A DNA stretch of 64,000 bases from Pseudomonas psychrophila. GTDB lineage: Bacteria > Pseudomonadota > Gammaproteobacteria > Pseudomonadales > Pseudomonadaceae. The position numbers and the translations under genes are program-made. Under the pieces are notes generated by a model. The model worked only from the letters and a program-made list of their open reading frames with translations, ran no database searches and was not told the DNA's origin. Positions 17,671 to 26,282 of the stretch are shown piece by piece. Every line of letters starts with the position of its first letter. The first letter of the stretch is position 1. The stretch lies in contig NZ_JYKZ01000007.1 in the NCBI RefSeq assembly GCF_001043005.1, forward strand, positions 124,001 to 188,000, written 5' to 3'.

Positions 17671-17829
17671 CAATGTTGTTCACTAAAGTGATTTCTGTCT
17701 CTGTGGGAGCGGGCTTGCTCGCGATGGTCGTTAACGGTGACGCGTATTTACCAAGTAAATGCGGCGCACTGAAGACCCTCGCGAGCAAGTCCGCTCCCAC
17801 ACTTGAGCCGCGTTGCTCTTGAGTGAACA
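17671..17829. repeat. REP doublet (REPIN-like) element, extended copy 2
   Basis: The same ~158-bp unit as at 5672-5829. REP arms run from 17702 to 17801 with a central ATTTAC-CAA-GTAAAT inverted repeat (17746-17760) and the same outer GTTCACT/AGTGAAC flanks. The central stem differs from copy 1 by a compensated base pair. It lies between ycaC and a convergent dehydratase gene. The remaining 152 bp before the dehydratase stop (17830-17981) show no gene; a hydrophobic minus-strand frame there has no start codon. Confidence 0.88.
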
Positions 17830-17981
17830 TTATTGCTGCTCTGCGGGCCTTTTTGCCTATTAGCTCGCAATCGGTCCATCAAGACTGCAAACAGAGCGCC
17901 CAGAAGCAGCAACAACCCGATCCAAAACCTGATCTCTCAGCACCTCTACGACTGCCCGCTGAACACAGCCACTCGAAGTCC

Positions 17982-19256
17982 TCAGAACCGAGGTTTTAGC
18001 GCTTGCCAGTCAGGCTTGTACCGCTGCATTTGTTTCACATCATCGCGCTGTCGAATGCCGCAAGTGAGGTACAGATCATTCAACTTTGCCAATTGCTCAT
18101 AATCCAGCTCAAGCCCCAGTCCCGGCGCACGAGTGATTTTCACGCAACCATCAACGATGGGTATCTTTCCGCCTTTGACCACCTCTTCATCAGGCTCTTG
18201 CCACGGATAGTGAGTGTCGCAGGCATAGTCCAGGTTGGGCACTGACGCGGCAACATGGGCCATTGCCATCAGGCTGATACCCAGGTGTGAATTGGAGTGC
18301 ATGGATACGCCAACACCAAATGTCTGGCACATCTTGGCCAGGTGCTGAGTATCCCGCAGGCCGCCCCAGTAATGATGATCGGCCAAAACAATTTGCACAC
18401 TGTCGAGGGCAACGCTGCGCCGGAACTCGTCAAAGTCGGTGACGACCATGTTCGTTGCCAACGGCAAACCAGTGAGTCTGTGCAGCTCGGACATACCCTC
18501 CAGACCAGGGGTTGGATCTTCGTAATATTGCAGGTCGTCACCCAACAACTGCGCCATCCGGATTGAGGTTTCCAGAGACCAGTTACCATTGGGGTCAATG
18601 CGTAACGGGTAGCCCGGGAAGGCTTGCTTCAGGGCTTTGATGCACGACACTTCGTGCTCGGGGGGTAGAGTCCCGGCCTTGAGCTTGATGCTCTTGAAGC
18701 CGTAAGCCTCAATCATTCTTCGTGCCTGGGCGACGATCTGTTCCTCGTTCAGCGCCTCGCCCCAAGTGTCAGGTTGGTAAGGCGAATCCACATGCTGCGC
18801 ATACTTGAAAAACAGGTAGGCGCTGAACGGGATTTCATCGCGTACTGCGCCACCCAGCAAATCCACCAGGGGCACATTCAAGGAACGCGCTTGCAGGTCC
18901 AGAAACGCGACTTCGAACGCCGAATAAGCATTGCTGACGGCCTTGCTCGCGTGAGAGCCGGGCGCCAGCTCCGCGCCAGCAATACTCTGCGGTGCGTGGG
19001 CTGCCACGGTAGCCCGGACGATTGCCCGCAACTGATTCAGGTTGAACGGGTCAAGGCCTATCAATTGCGCCTGCAACTGCTGCTGGATCGCCAGCGCAGG
19101 GGCGTCGCCATAGCTTTCACCGAGGCCGATATAGCCAGTGTCACTCTCTATTTCGATGATGGAGCGCAGGGCATAGGGTTCGTGAATACCGCTGGCATTG
19201 AGCAACGGTGGATCACGGAAGGCGATGGGGGTGACGGTCACTCGTGTGATTTTCAA
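17982..19256 (-). CDS. Enolase-superfamily sugar-acid dehydratase, glucarate-dehydratase-like
   Basis: 424 residues with the mandelate-racemase/glucarate-dehydratase layout. There is an N-terminal capping domain (ITRVTVTPIAF) and a barrel with the KxK general base (SIKLKAGTLPPE). Metal-ligand acids lie in RIDPNGNW and YYEDPTPGLEG, and the general-acid His in SMHSNSHLGIS, which matches the glucarate-dehydratase HSN motif. It probably dehydrates a hexarate to 5-keto-4-deoxyglucarate. The start is a TTG at 19256 whose TTGA overlaps the stop of the upstream MFS gene, with GGGAG correctly placed before it; no ATG fits. Operon: MFS then dehydratase. Slightly shorter than E. coli GudD (446), so substrate may differ. 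Confidence 0.85.
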   Translation of the reverse strand: MKITRVTVTPIAFRDPPLLNASGIHEPYALRSIIEIESDTGYIGLGESYGDAPALAIQQQLQAQLIGLDPFNLNQLRAIVRATVAAHAPQSIAGAELAPGSHASKAVSNAYSAFEVAFLDLQARSLNVPLVDLLGGAVRDEIPFSAYLFFKYAQHVDSPYQPDTWGEALNEEQIVAQARRMIEAYGFKSIKLKAGTLPPEHEVSCIKALKQAFPGYPLRIDPNGNWSLETSIRMAQLLGDDLQYYEDPTPGLEGMSELHRLTGLPLATNMVVTDFDEFRRSVALDSVQIVLADHHYWGGLRDTQHLAKMCQTFGVGVSMHSNSHLGISLMAMAHVAASVPNLDYACDTHYPWQEPDEEVVKGGKIPIVDGCVKITRAPGLGLELDYEQLAKLNDLYLTCGIRQRDDVKQMQRYKPDWQALKPRF

Positions 19257-20590
19257 GAAGCGGCTCCCGCAGGGTCGATTTTCAAGGTGTTGTGAGTAGC
19301 AGTGGATTGAGCTTGGCCAGCCGGCGTCGTGCGAACAAAAAATATCACCACCGCCGCCAGGAGCGATGTGGCTGCAAGCCCGTACAGACCACCCTCGATA
19401 GAGCCCGTGGTTTGCTCCAGAAAGCCGAACGCGGTAGGAGCAACGAACCCGCCAAGATTACCGATGGAGTTGATCAACGCGATGACAGCCGCCGCAATAC
19501 GTGCGTCCAGATAGCCCTGAGGAATCGGCCAGAACAGCGCTGAAGCTGCCTTGAAACCAATCGCGGCGAAACAGATGGAGATAAAGGCGAACACAGGGCC
19601 GCCTGTAGTCGACATGAACATACCGAGCGAGGCAATCACCAGCGTCAGCGCGACCCAAGCCTGCTGGTGTTTCCATTTGCTGGCCATTCCGGCAAAGCCA
19701 TACATGGCAACAATGGAAATCAACCACGGAATCGAGTTGAACAGCCCAACCTGGAAATCATCAAAACTGCCCATCTTTTTGATCATGCTGGGCAGCCAGA
19801 ATGTCGCGCCATAAATGGTCAGGGCAATGGAGAAGTAGATGAAGCAAAACAAGGCGATCTGCTTGTCGGCCAGCAGCCTTAACATCGAAGGCTTGACTGT
19901 CAGCACCGCCTCACGGGCTTGTTGCTCCAGAGCAATCTCGTTGATCAATGCGCCCTTCTCTTCTTCGCTCAACCATTTCGCGTCACGAGGATGGGATTGC
20001 AGCCAGAACCAGACGAACGCGCAGAGAACAATCGAGGCAAAACCTTCTATCAGGAACATCCATTGCCAGCCGTGCAGGCTAAAACCACTTACGTGTAACA
20101 GGGCACCGGACACCGGGCCGGAGATCACCGAGGCAATCGCCGAGCCGCTCAGGAAGATCGCCATCGCCTTACCCCGCTCAGTCGACGGCAACCACTGAGT
20201 GAAGTAGTAAATGATCCCCGGGAAGAAGCCCGCCTCTGCCGCGCCCAGAATAAAGCGCAGCACATAGAAACTGGTTTCACCGCGCACAAAAGCCATCGCC
20301 ATTGCCGCCGCGCCCCACGTGAACATGATGCGGGTCAACCAGGCTCTTGCACCGTAGCGCTGCAGCAGCATATTGGAAGGCACTTCGAAGATCGCGTAAC
20401 CAATGAAGAACAACCCGGCTCCCAGACCATAAGCGGCGGCGCCAATGCCCAGATCGGTTTCCAAATGACTGCGGACAAAGCCAATATTGACCCGATCGAT
20501 GTAGTTGACGATGAACATCACCACAAACAAGGGCAGAACATGACGCTTTACCTTGGACGCGGCCCGGGCAAGTACCGTAGCGTCAGGCAT
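19253..20590 (-). CDS. MFS transporter, ACS family (sugar-acid or related anion uptake)
   Basis: 445 residues from the ATG at 20590; a TTG at 20623 would add eleven residues, and neither start has a strong ribosome site. It is a 12-helix MFS carrier with the ACS signature NYIDRVNIGFVRSHL, AAYGLGAGLFFIGYAIFEVPSN and GAAEAGFFPGIIYYFTQW. It shares these blocks with the carriers at 43415-44737 and 62055-63395, a subgroup related to tartrate and phthalate permeases. Co-transcribed with the glucarate-dehydratase-like gene (4-bp overlap), and divergent from a LysR regulator that probably controls it. Confidence 0.87.
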   Translation of the reverse strand: MPDATVLARAASKVKRHVLPLFVVMFIVNYIDRVNIGFVRSHLETDLGIGAAAYGLGAGLFFIGYAIFEVPSNMLLQRYGARAWLTRIMFTWGAAAMAMAFVRGETSFYVLRFILGAAEAGFFPGIIYYFTQWLPSTERGKAMAIFLSGSAIASVISGPVSGALLHVSGFSLHGWQWMFLIEGFASIVLCAFVWFWLQSHPRDAKWLSEEEKGALINEIALEQQAREAVLTVKPSMLRLLADKQIALFCFIYFSIALTIYGATFWLPSMIKKMGSFDDFQVGLFNSIPWLISIVAMYGFAGMASKWKHQQAWVALTLVIASLGMFMSTTGGPVFAFISICFAAIGFKAASALFWPIPQGYLDARIAAAVIALINSIGNLGGFVAPTAFGFLEQTTGSIEGGLYGLAATSLLAAVVIFFVRTTPAGQAQSTATHNTLKIDPAGAAS

Positions 20591-20673
20591 CGGGTGAAGG
20601 GTATTCAAAGGGGCAACTCCCAATCATTGTTTTTTTAGGGACAGCCCGATGATGGACGCGCACATTGTTCCCG

Positions 20674-20712
20674 TCTAATCTAACTTGGCATTCGATTGAT
20701 ACCAGGATTAGA
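20674..20712. promoter_or_regulatory. Inverted repeat in the LysR/MFS divergent promoter
   Basis: TCTAATC (20674-20680) and GATTAGA (20706-20712) face each other across 25 bp that contain a second weak dyad (TTGG...CCAG). Placed between the divergent MFS operon and the LysR gene, and ending 3 bp before the LysR ATG, it is a plausible LysR binding site that would also autorepress. Confidence 0.4.
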
Positions 20713-20715
20713 TCA

Positions 20716-21618
20716 ATGTTCGAATTGACCCAGCTGCGCTGCTTCACCACGGTGGCCACAGAACTTAACTTTCGGCGCGCGGCTGAACGGTTGAACATGA
20801 CCCAGCCGCCCCTCAGTCGGCAGATTCAATTGCTGGAGCACCACCTGGGCGTGGAACTGTTTACCCGCACCACCCGTAGCGTGGCCCTGACCGCAGCGGG
20901 CCGGGCTTTTTTCATCGAAGCACAAAACCTGCTTGAGCGTGCCCAGCAAGCGGCGACCAACGCCCGACGCTTCGCAGAGGGTGATATCGGTTCGGTCAAC
21001 ATCAGTTTTGTAGGCAGCGCCGTGTATGAGTTTTTGCCAAAGGTCATTGCCGAAGCCAGGCTCAAGCAACCCCAGGTCAAAATTGACCTCTCAGAGATGA
21101 ACACCTACCAACAGCATGAAGCGTTGCGCGCACGCCGAGTCGATCTGGGCATCGCCCGGGCACCGCTGCTGGAGCCCGGTTACGCCACCGAGTGCCTTGT
21201 TCGCGAACCCTTTGTGCTGGCGCTGCCCCGGCATCACCAGTTAGCCCAGGCCAGCGATATCTCAGTCAAAGACTTGGATGCCCAGCCCTTCCTGATGTAT
21301 TCCCACGCAGCGTATCCACCGTTCAACGAACTGCTGACGGGCATGCTGCGATCAGCTCGCGTGGCACCGGAGTACGTGCAATGGCTCGGTTCATCGCTCA
21401 CCATTCTGGCGCTGGTCAATGCCGGGATGGGCTTGGCCCTGGTGCCGCGCTGTGCAAGCAGTGTGGTGTTCAAGAACGTGATTTTTCGCGATATCGATCT
21501 GGGCGAAGGGGTGCAAAGTGAATTGCACCTGATTTGGCGAGAAAATAACGACAACCCCGCGTTTGCCATGTTGCTCGAAGCCATACGCCGGGCAGTGCGC
21601 GAAGGTTGGGGTGAGTAG
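20716..21618 (+). CDS. LysR-family regulator of the glucarate-dehydratase-like operon
   Basis: 300 residues from the ATG at 20716; the longer frame from 20665 adds unrelated residues. N-terminal winged HTH: FELTQLRCFTTVATELNFRRAAERLNMTQPPLSRQIQLLE, the standard LysR start. The effector domain (about residues 90-295) contains ARAPLLEPGYATECLVREPFVLALP. It is closest in feel to the BenM/CatM-like subgroup, with the YEFLPKVIAEARL segment. Divergent from the MFS-dehydratase operon, it most likely activates it in response to the sugar acid. A hairpin terminator follows. Confidence 0.88.
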   Translation: MFELTQLRCFTTVATELNFRRAAERLNMTQPPLSRQIQLLEHHLGVELFTRTTRSVALTAAGRAFFIEAQNLLERAQQAATNARRFAEGDIGSVNISFVGSAVYEFLPKVIAEARLKQPQVKIDLSEMNTYQQHEALRARRVDLGIARAPLLEPGYATECLVREPFVLALPRHHQLAQASDISVKDLDAQPFLMYSHAAYPPFNELLTGMLRSARVAPEYVQWLGSSLTILALVNAGMGLALVPRCASSVVFKNVIFRDIDLGEGVQSELHLIWRENNDNPAFAMLLEAIRRAVREGWGE

Positions 21619-21640
21619 CGCCTTTGGGCGCGAGGTAAAT

Positions 21641-21672
21641 CGCCAGTGCTGCGGTTGATCGCAGCACTGGCG
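21641..21672. terminator. 13-bp-stem hairpin between convergent genes
   Basis: CGCCAGTGCTGCG (21641-21653) pairs perfectly with CGCAGCACTGGCG (21660-21672) across a six-base loop. There is no long T run on either side. It sits between the stops of the LysR gene (plus) and the talarate dehydratase (minus), so it probably ends or protects both transcripts. Confidence 0.6.
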
Positions 21673-21711
21673 CTTACGTTAAGTGGCAAACGCCACCCGG
21701 GTTTGCGTCAT

Positions 21712-22872
21712 TCAGGGCCGTGCGCCGACCTCGCAGGTTTGAGCGGTCCACGGTTTCACCTGCTCGCTCAGCGTCAGTCCCAGGCCCGGGCGGGTCGGTA
21801 CCATCATCCGGCCGTCGCGGGTTTCCAGGCGTTCGTTGAACAGCGGCTCCAGCCATTCAAAATGTTCCACCCAAGGCTCGGTCGGATAGGCCGCCGCCAG
21901 GTGTACGTGCAACTCCATGGCGAAGTGCGGCGCCAACATGAGTCCCGCCTGCTCGGCCATTGAAGCAACCTTCAGGTACGGCGTAATACCGCCTACCCGT
22001 GGTGCATCGGGCATCAAGAAGTCCGCACCGCGCAGTTTGATGAATTCGGCATGCTCGGCAACGCTGGTGAGCATTTCACCGGTGGCGATCGGCGTATCGA
22101 ATTGTTGTGCCAACGCGGCATGACCTTCGGCGTCATAGCAGTCCAGCGGTTCTTCGATCCAGATCAGGTTGTACTCTTCAAACTGACGGCACATGCGCTG
22201 GGCCGTCGGCCGATCCCATTGCTGGTTGGCATCAACCATCAGGGGGAAATGCTCACCCAGGTGCTTGCGGACCGTACTGACGCGCTTGATGTCGAGCGCA
22301 CAGTCCGGCTGCCCGACTTTTAGCTTGATCCCGCCGATGCCTTTCTCACGGGACAGGTCGGTGTTCTTCATCAATTGTTCAAGCGGAGTATGAAGAAAAC
22401 CACCCGAGGTGTTGTAGCAACGCACCGAATCACGTTGGGCGCCAAGCAATCGGGCCAGTGACAGATTGGCGCGCTTGGCTTTCAAATCCCAGAGCGCCAC
22501 GTCGAAGGCACCAATGGCCTGGGTCGACATGCCGCTGCGCCCGACCGACGCGCCCGCCCAGCACAGCTTGGTCCACAGTTTTGAAATGTCACTCGGGTTC
22601 TCGCCAATCAGCGCCGGTGCGATTTCCTTGGCGTGGGCAAACTGGCCTGGCCCACCTGCCCGTTTGGAGTAACTGAAGCCAAGGCCGCTGTGACCATCGA
22701 CCGTTTTGATTTCAGCAAACAGGATGGCGATCTCTGTCATCGGCTTTTGCCGACCGGTCAGCACCTTGGCATCACTGATGGGGTTGGCCAGCGGCAGAAT
22801 GACCGAAGATACCCGAACCCAGGCAATGCGATCATCGTCGGAGGATTTGACTGGAAGTGGTTGTGCGAGCAT
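21712..22872 (-). CDS. L-talarate/galactarate dehydratase (enolase superfamily)
   Basis: 386 residues. It follows the characterised Salmonella L-talarate/galactarate dehydratase along its whole length: SDAKVLTGRQKPxTE, FSYSKRAGGxG, LWAGASVGRSGM-like, CYNTSGGFLHTPL. Catalytic residues are present: KLK at about 183-185, VDANQQWD and IEEPLD as metal ligands, GEML, and the His of APHFAMELHVHL. The enzyme dehydrates galactarate (and epimerises or dehydrates talarate) to 5-keto-4-deoxy-glucarate. It is the second gene of an operon with a galactarate/glucarate-type MFS carrier 27 bp upstream, apparently under a LacI-type repressor. Strong family call. Confidence 0.92.
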   Translation of the reverse strand: MLAQPLPVKSSDDDRIAWVRVSSVILPLANPISDAKVLTGRQKPMTEIAILFAEIKTVDGHSGLGFSYSKRAGGPGQFAHAKEIAPALIGENPSDISKLWTKLCWAGASVGRSGMSTQAIGAFDVALWDLKAKRANLSLARLLGAQRDSVRCYNTSGGFLHTPLEQLMKNTDLSREKGIGGIKLKVGQPDCALDIKRVSTVRKHLGEHFPLMVDANQQWDRPTAQRMCRQFEEYNLIWIEEPLDCYDAEGHAALAQQFDTPIATGEMLTSVAEHAEFIKLRGADFLMPDAPRVGGITPYLKVASMAEQAGLMLAPHFAMELHVHLAAAYPTEPWVEHFEWLEPLFNERLETRDGRMMVPTRPGLGLTLSEQVKPWTAQTCEVGARP

Positions 22873-22899
22873 GGCGCTCTCCTTGAAGGTGAAAAGAGA

Positions 22900-24270
22900 T
22901 CAGGTACGAAGGTGTGAGGAAGGCGTTACTGGCGCGTCATCAACAGCAGTGGCTGGCGATTCTTGACAGTCATCCAGTTGCAGGCGCTTGAGGGGCCCGA
23001 CGATAAACAGATAGGAAAACGCGCCCAGCAACCCCATGGCCGCGACATACATCAGCGCCACATCGAAAGAGCCCAGCTGGTTGATCATTACGCCGATGGC
23101 AATGGGCGTGACGATGCTGGCCAGGTTGCCGCAGAAGTTGAACATCGCGCCGCTGACCCCCATCGCCTTCGCCGGAGAGACGTCTCCAACGATGCACCAG
23201 CCCAGGTTGCCCACGCCCTTGGCAAAGAAGGCAACCGACATCACGAGGATGACCAATGTGATCGACTGGGTGTAGTTGGCGACCATGATGCTGCTGGAGA
23301 GCAACAGGCCACAGATGATCGGCGTCTTTCGTGCGGCGGTGAGGCTGAAGCCTTTGCGCAACATCCAGTCCGACCACACACCGCCAATCATGCCGCCCAG
23401 GCAGCCGGCGATCGGTGGAATGGCCGCGACCAGGCCGACCTTGAGCATGGTCATGCCTTTGGCTTCGATCAGGTAAGTGGGGAACCAGGTCAGGAAGAAC
23501 CAGGTAATCGATGTCAGGCAAAACTGCCCCAGATAGATCCCCGCCATCATTCGGTTGCCACCGATGGCCTTCATGCGCTTCCAGCTGAACGGAGTTTTCA
23601 CGTCACCGATGGTTGGCAAGCCACCCCCGGCTTCGATGTAGTCGATTTCAGCCTGGTTGGCGCGCTTGTCTTTACGCGGTTCCTGAACCATGCGGAACCA
23701 CAGGAAGCCAATCAGGATACCGGCGCCCCCCGTCACCCAGAACACGTGCTGCCAACCCCAGGTGCTGACCAGCCAGACCATCAACGGGGTGAACACGGCC
23801 AAGGCAAAATACTGCGCAGACTGGAACACCGCCGTCGCCAGGCCCCGCTCATTGCGCGGGAACCACATCACGGTCAGACGGTTGTTTGCCGGAAACGCCG
23901 GCGCTTCCGCCACGCCCATCATGAAGCGCAATACAAACAGCGCGAGAAACGCCGAACTGAACAGGTCAACGTAGCCTTGCAGGAAGGTAAACAGCGACCA
24001 GATGATCAGGCTCAGCCCCAGGACAAGGCGTGAGCCGAACCGGTCGAGGATGATGCCGCCAGGCAGTTGCATCGAGGTATAAGCCCAGCCGAAGGCCGAA
24101 AAGGCGATACCCATGGTCATGGCATCAAAACCGAGGTCTGCGCGCATGCTTGGGGCCGCGATAGACAGCGTGGCCCGGTCAACATAGTTGAATACGGTGA
24201 CGATGAAGATCATCACCAGGATGAGATAGCGGACATTTGTCTTCGCTACCGATTGCGTAGGGTTGATCAC
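22900..24270 (-). CDS. MFS hexarate transporter, GudP/GarP-like
   Basis: 456 residues starting at a GTG (24270) with AAGGAAAA eight bases upstream. It aligns along its length with E. coli GudP/GarP: TNxRYxIxVMxFIVTxFNY, DRATLSIA, SFNxAQYFAxxxFxP-like, ARKTPIICGLLLSSS and FFAKGVGNLGWCIVGDVSP. Inner-membrane symporter for galactarate/glucarate. It is the first gene of the operon with talarate/galactarate dehydratase. The 197-bp leader carries three TGATTGCGCAATCA-like operators (24337-24428), and the LacI-type gene lies directly upstream, so substrate-induced derepression is likely. Confidence 0.9.
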   Translation of the reverse strand: MINPTQSVAKTNVRYLILVMIFIVTVFNYVDRATLSIAAPSMRADLGFDAMTMGIAFSAFGWAYTSMQLPGGIILDRFGSRLVLGLSLIIWSLFTFLQGYVDLFSSAFLALFVLRFMMGVAEAPAFPANNRLTVMWFPRNERGLATAVFQSAQYFALAVFTPLMVWLVSTWGWQHVFWVTGGAGILIGFLWFRMVQEPRKDKRANQAEIDYIEAGGGLPTIGDVKTPFSWKRMKAIGGNRMMAGIYLGQFCLTSITWFFLTWFPTYLIEAKGMTMLKVGLVAAIPPIAGCLGGMIGGVWSDWMLRKGFSLTAARKTPIICGLLLSSSIMVANYTQSITLVILVMSVAFFAKGVGNLGWCIVGDVSPAKAMGVSGAMFNFCGNLASIVTPIAIGVMINQLGSFDVALMYVAAMGLLGAFSYLFIVGPLKRLQLDDCQESPATAVDDAPVTPSSHLRT

Positions 24271-24336
24271 TATTATTTTCCTTATTGTGAGTACAGCGTT
24301 GAATCTGCGTTGCCCTTACAGCTCCTGATAGCGTGG

Positions 24337-24428
24337 TGATTGAGCAATGATTGCGCAATCATACGTGGACTGGAAAAAGGCCCTGTCCAGTAGGGCCTTG
24401 GGCGGATATTACACTGATTGCGCAATCA
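24337..24428. promoter_or_regulatory. LacI-type operator cluster upstream of the galactarate MFS-dehydratase operon
   Basis: Two perfect palindromes are present: ATGATTGCGCAATCAT (24347-24362) and TGATTGCGCAATCA (24415-24428). A third, imperfect copy TGATTGAGCAATGA (24337-24350; 12 of 14 match) overlaps the first by four bases. Symmetric sites with a central GC/CG step are typical LacI-family operators. They lie between the LacI-type gene and the GTG start of the MFS gene, with 66 bp between the two perfect sites, a spacing that could allow looping. Confidence 0.75.
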
Positions 24429-24467
24429 TTCAACAGTGACCTTAATCAAAATATGCACATTCCGGGT

Positions 24468-25520
24468 TCAGGTGCTGGCGCGATCGATGAGGGTGAAACC
24501 GGTATCGATTCGCACGGGGTCATGGCTGCCCAGTGGGTGTTCAAAGCGCTCCAGCAGCGCTTGCGCCACCTGCAGGCCAATCTTCTTGCCATCGACGCTG
24601 ACGGTCGACAATGCCGGGTAAACCTGAGCCGCACTGCTCAAATCCCCGAAGCCCATGACCGCAAGATCAGCAGGCACCTGCATCCCGCGACTGGCGGCTT
24701 CAGCCAGCACCCCTTGCGCAACAGTATCCGAGCTGCACACCACGATATCCGGCTGCACTGGGCGCCCAAGCAGGCGTCGCAGCCCTTCCCTGCCGACTTC
24801 AAGTGTGGCGGGTGGCGCCAAGACTTCCATAGGCACTTGTTCAATACCCAGGCGTTTCAGTTCGCCAATCAGACTGTTGCAACGGCGCAGGCCACGGGGG
24901 TCACTGATTGTGACCACGGAGAAACGCTTATAGCCCTTCTTGACCAAATGGCGTGCGGTCTCCTCCCCCACCTTTTCGTGGGAGAAACCGACGAGCATGT
25001 CCAGAGGATCTTCACTCAGATCCCACGCCTCAACCAGCGGGATGCCCGCCTGCGCCAGCCGCAAACGGCTGGACTCGGTGTGGAGTGTGCCGGTCAGGAC
25101 AATGCCATCCGGGCGCCGCCCGAGCACCGCTTCGAGCAGCCTTTCTTCTTCTTCGGCAGAGTAGCCAGTCAAACCCAGCAAGGTCTGGTAGCCCGCTTGA
25201 GTCAAGCGATCCATCAGTGCCTGCACGGTGTCGGCAAAAATCGAGTTGGCAATGGTCGGCAGGAAAATCGCCACCAGTCGGCTTTTATTGCTCGCCAGCC
25301 CACCCGCCAGCATGTTCGAGACGTACCCGGTCTGTCGCACGGCTTCACGCACTTTGTCTCGCGTCTGTTCGGTGACCAATTCCGGTCGATGCAGTGCCCT
25401 TGAAACGGTCATGGGCGAAACGCCGGCAACCTTGGCAACATCGATCAAGGTAAGGCTGGCCCCCTTCTTGGGTGCTGTGATCGATCGCTCGGTAGCGGGT
25501 GCTGCTGGTTTTTTTGCCAT
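24468..25520 (-). CDS. LacI-family repressor, probable regulator of galactarate/talarate genes
   Basis: 350 residues from the ATG at 25520, which directly follows a GGAAATCTTC ribosome region; the frame upstream to 25616 is non-homologous. The HTH is at residues ~22-45 (LTLIDVAKVAGVSPMTVSRALHRPELV) and the hinge at ~70 (GYVSNMLAGGLASNKS). The ribose-binding-like effector domain begins at LVAIFLPTIANSIFAD and ends with VDGKKIGLQVAQALLERF. It resembles the GntR/IdnR branch of LacI regulators that bind sugar acids. It is on the same strand as, and directly upstream of, the MFS-talarate dehydratase operon with its operators. Confidence 0.88.
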   Translation of the reverse strand: MAKKPAAPATERSITAPKKGASLTLIDVAKVAGVSPMTVSRALHRPELVTEQTRDKVREAVRQTGYVSNMLAGGLASNKSRLVAIFLPTIANSIFADTVQALMDRLTQAGYQTLLGLTGYSAEEEERLLEAVLGRRPDGIVLTGTLHTESSRLRLAQAGIPLVEAWDLSEDPLDMLVGFSHEKVGEETARHLVKKGYKRFSVVTISDPRGLRRCNSLIGELKRLGIEQVPMEVLAPPATLEVGREGLRRLLGRPVQPDIVVCSSDTVAQGVLAEAASRGMQVPADLAVMGFGDLSSAAQVYPALSTVSVDGKKIGLQVAQALLERFEHPLGSHDPVRIDTGFTLIDRAST

Positions 25521-25609
25521 GAAGATTTCCGAATCTGAAGCCCAGAAGAGGATGCTACGTGCGATGCATGCTGTTTGCTGGGCGAATTTACCAAAGGCCG
25601 CCACATAAT

Positions 25610-25642
25610 CAATCATTTCATCCTTAGGGGATTAAATGATTG
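25610..25642. promoter_or_regulatory. Inverted repeat upstream of the LacI-type gene
   Basis: CAATCATTT (25610-25618) and AAATGATTG (25634-25642) are perfect 9-bp arms about 90 bp upstream of the LacI-gene ATG. The arms share ATGATTG with the operators at 24337-24428 but lack the GCGC core. A possible autoregulatory or neighbouring-regulator site. Confidence 0.35.
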
Positions 25643-25759
25643 GAATAGAACCTGGATTATCTTCCATTCGAACTCTGTCTAGAGTGGCAGCAATACTGTT
25701 TGCCGGTTTGGATGACCCGGCAGGCGCAAACCATTCATTAACGACAGAGGCTTCTGATC

Positions 25760-26200
25760 ATGGACATCTACCTCAAAGAACTGTTGGACCGCGAACAAAT
25801 CCGCAACCTTAGAACGCTCTACGCGCACTTGCTCGACGGCAATAACATTGCCGCACTCGACCAGGTCTTCTCCGCGGATGCGGTAGTGGAGGTCACTGTC
25901 GGCAAGATGGAGGGTATCGAGGCCATACAGTCCGGTCTCAATGACGCGTTCAAATTGTACGATCGAGATCATCGAGAAAATTATCCCTTCATGCATGCGA
26001 TCACCAACCACTGGGTCCAGCTCACGGGGCCGGATACCGCACAAGGCCGCTGCTACTTGATCGACTTCGAAACGGCCTCAAAACCTGACCCTAACCCGTT
26101 GTTGCTGCTCGGTATCTACGCGGATGAGTACACACGTATCGACGGCGAATGGCGCATTACCCACACCCGCCTGGAAGTCGTCTGGCCGGCAGGCAGCTGA
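25760..26200 (+). CDS. NTF2-like / SnoaL-type small protein
   Basis: 146 residues with the cone-shaped NTF2-like fold pattern: an N-terminal helix pair (LLDREQIRNLRTLYAHLLDGNN), then alternating strands ending GEWRITHTRLEVVWP. NTF2-like proteins can be isomerases, dehydratases or ligand-binding subunits; no catalytic set is recognisable enough to choose. A CTTCTGATC ribosome region is weak. It stands alone, 83 bp before a LysR gene on the same strand, so it may belong to that transcript. Function unknown. Confidence 0.72.
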   Translation: MDIYLKELLDREQIRNLRTLYAHLLDGNNIAALDQVFSADAVVEVTVGKMEGIEAIQSGLNDAFKLYDRDHRENYPFMHAITNHWVQLTGPDTAQGRCYLIDFETASKPDPNPLLLLGIYADEYTRIDGEWRITHTRLEVVWPAGS

Positions 26201-26282
26201 CTGCGTTAGCAAAGGCATTATCTGTGTATGATCGGGCGATAAAACGGGTTGAATCCCATGTATTACAGAACTGGACTCCATA

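Noticed and set aside
17830..17940. Small hydrophobic membrane peptide on the minus strand (WIGLLLLLGALFAVLMD)
   Set aside because: The frame begins right after a stop and has no start codon before the hydrophobic stretch, so it was not called; it may be a gene remnant.
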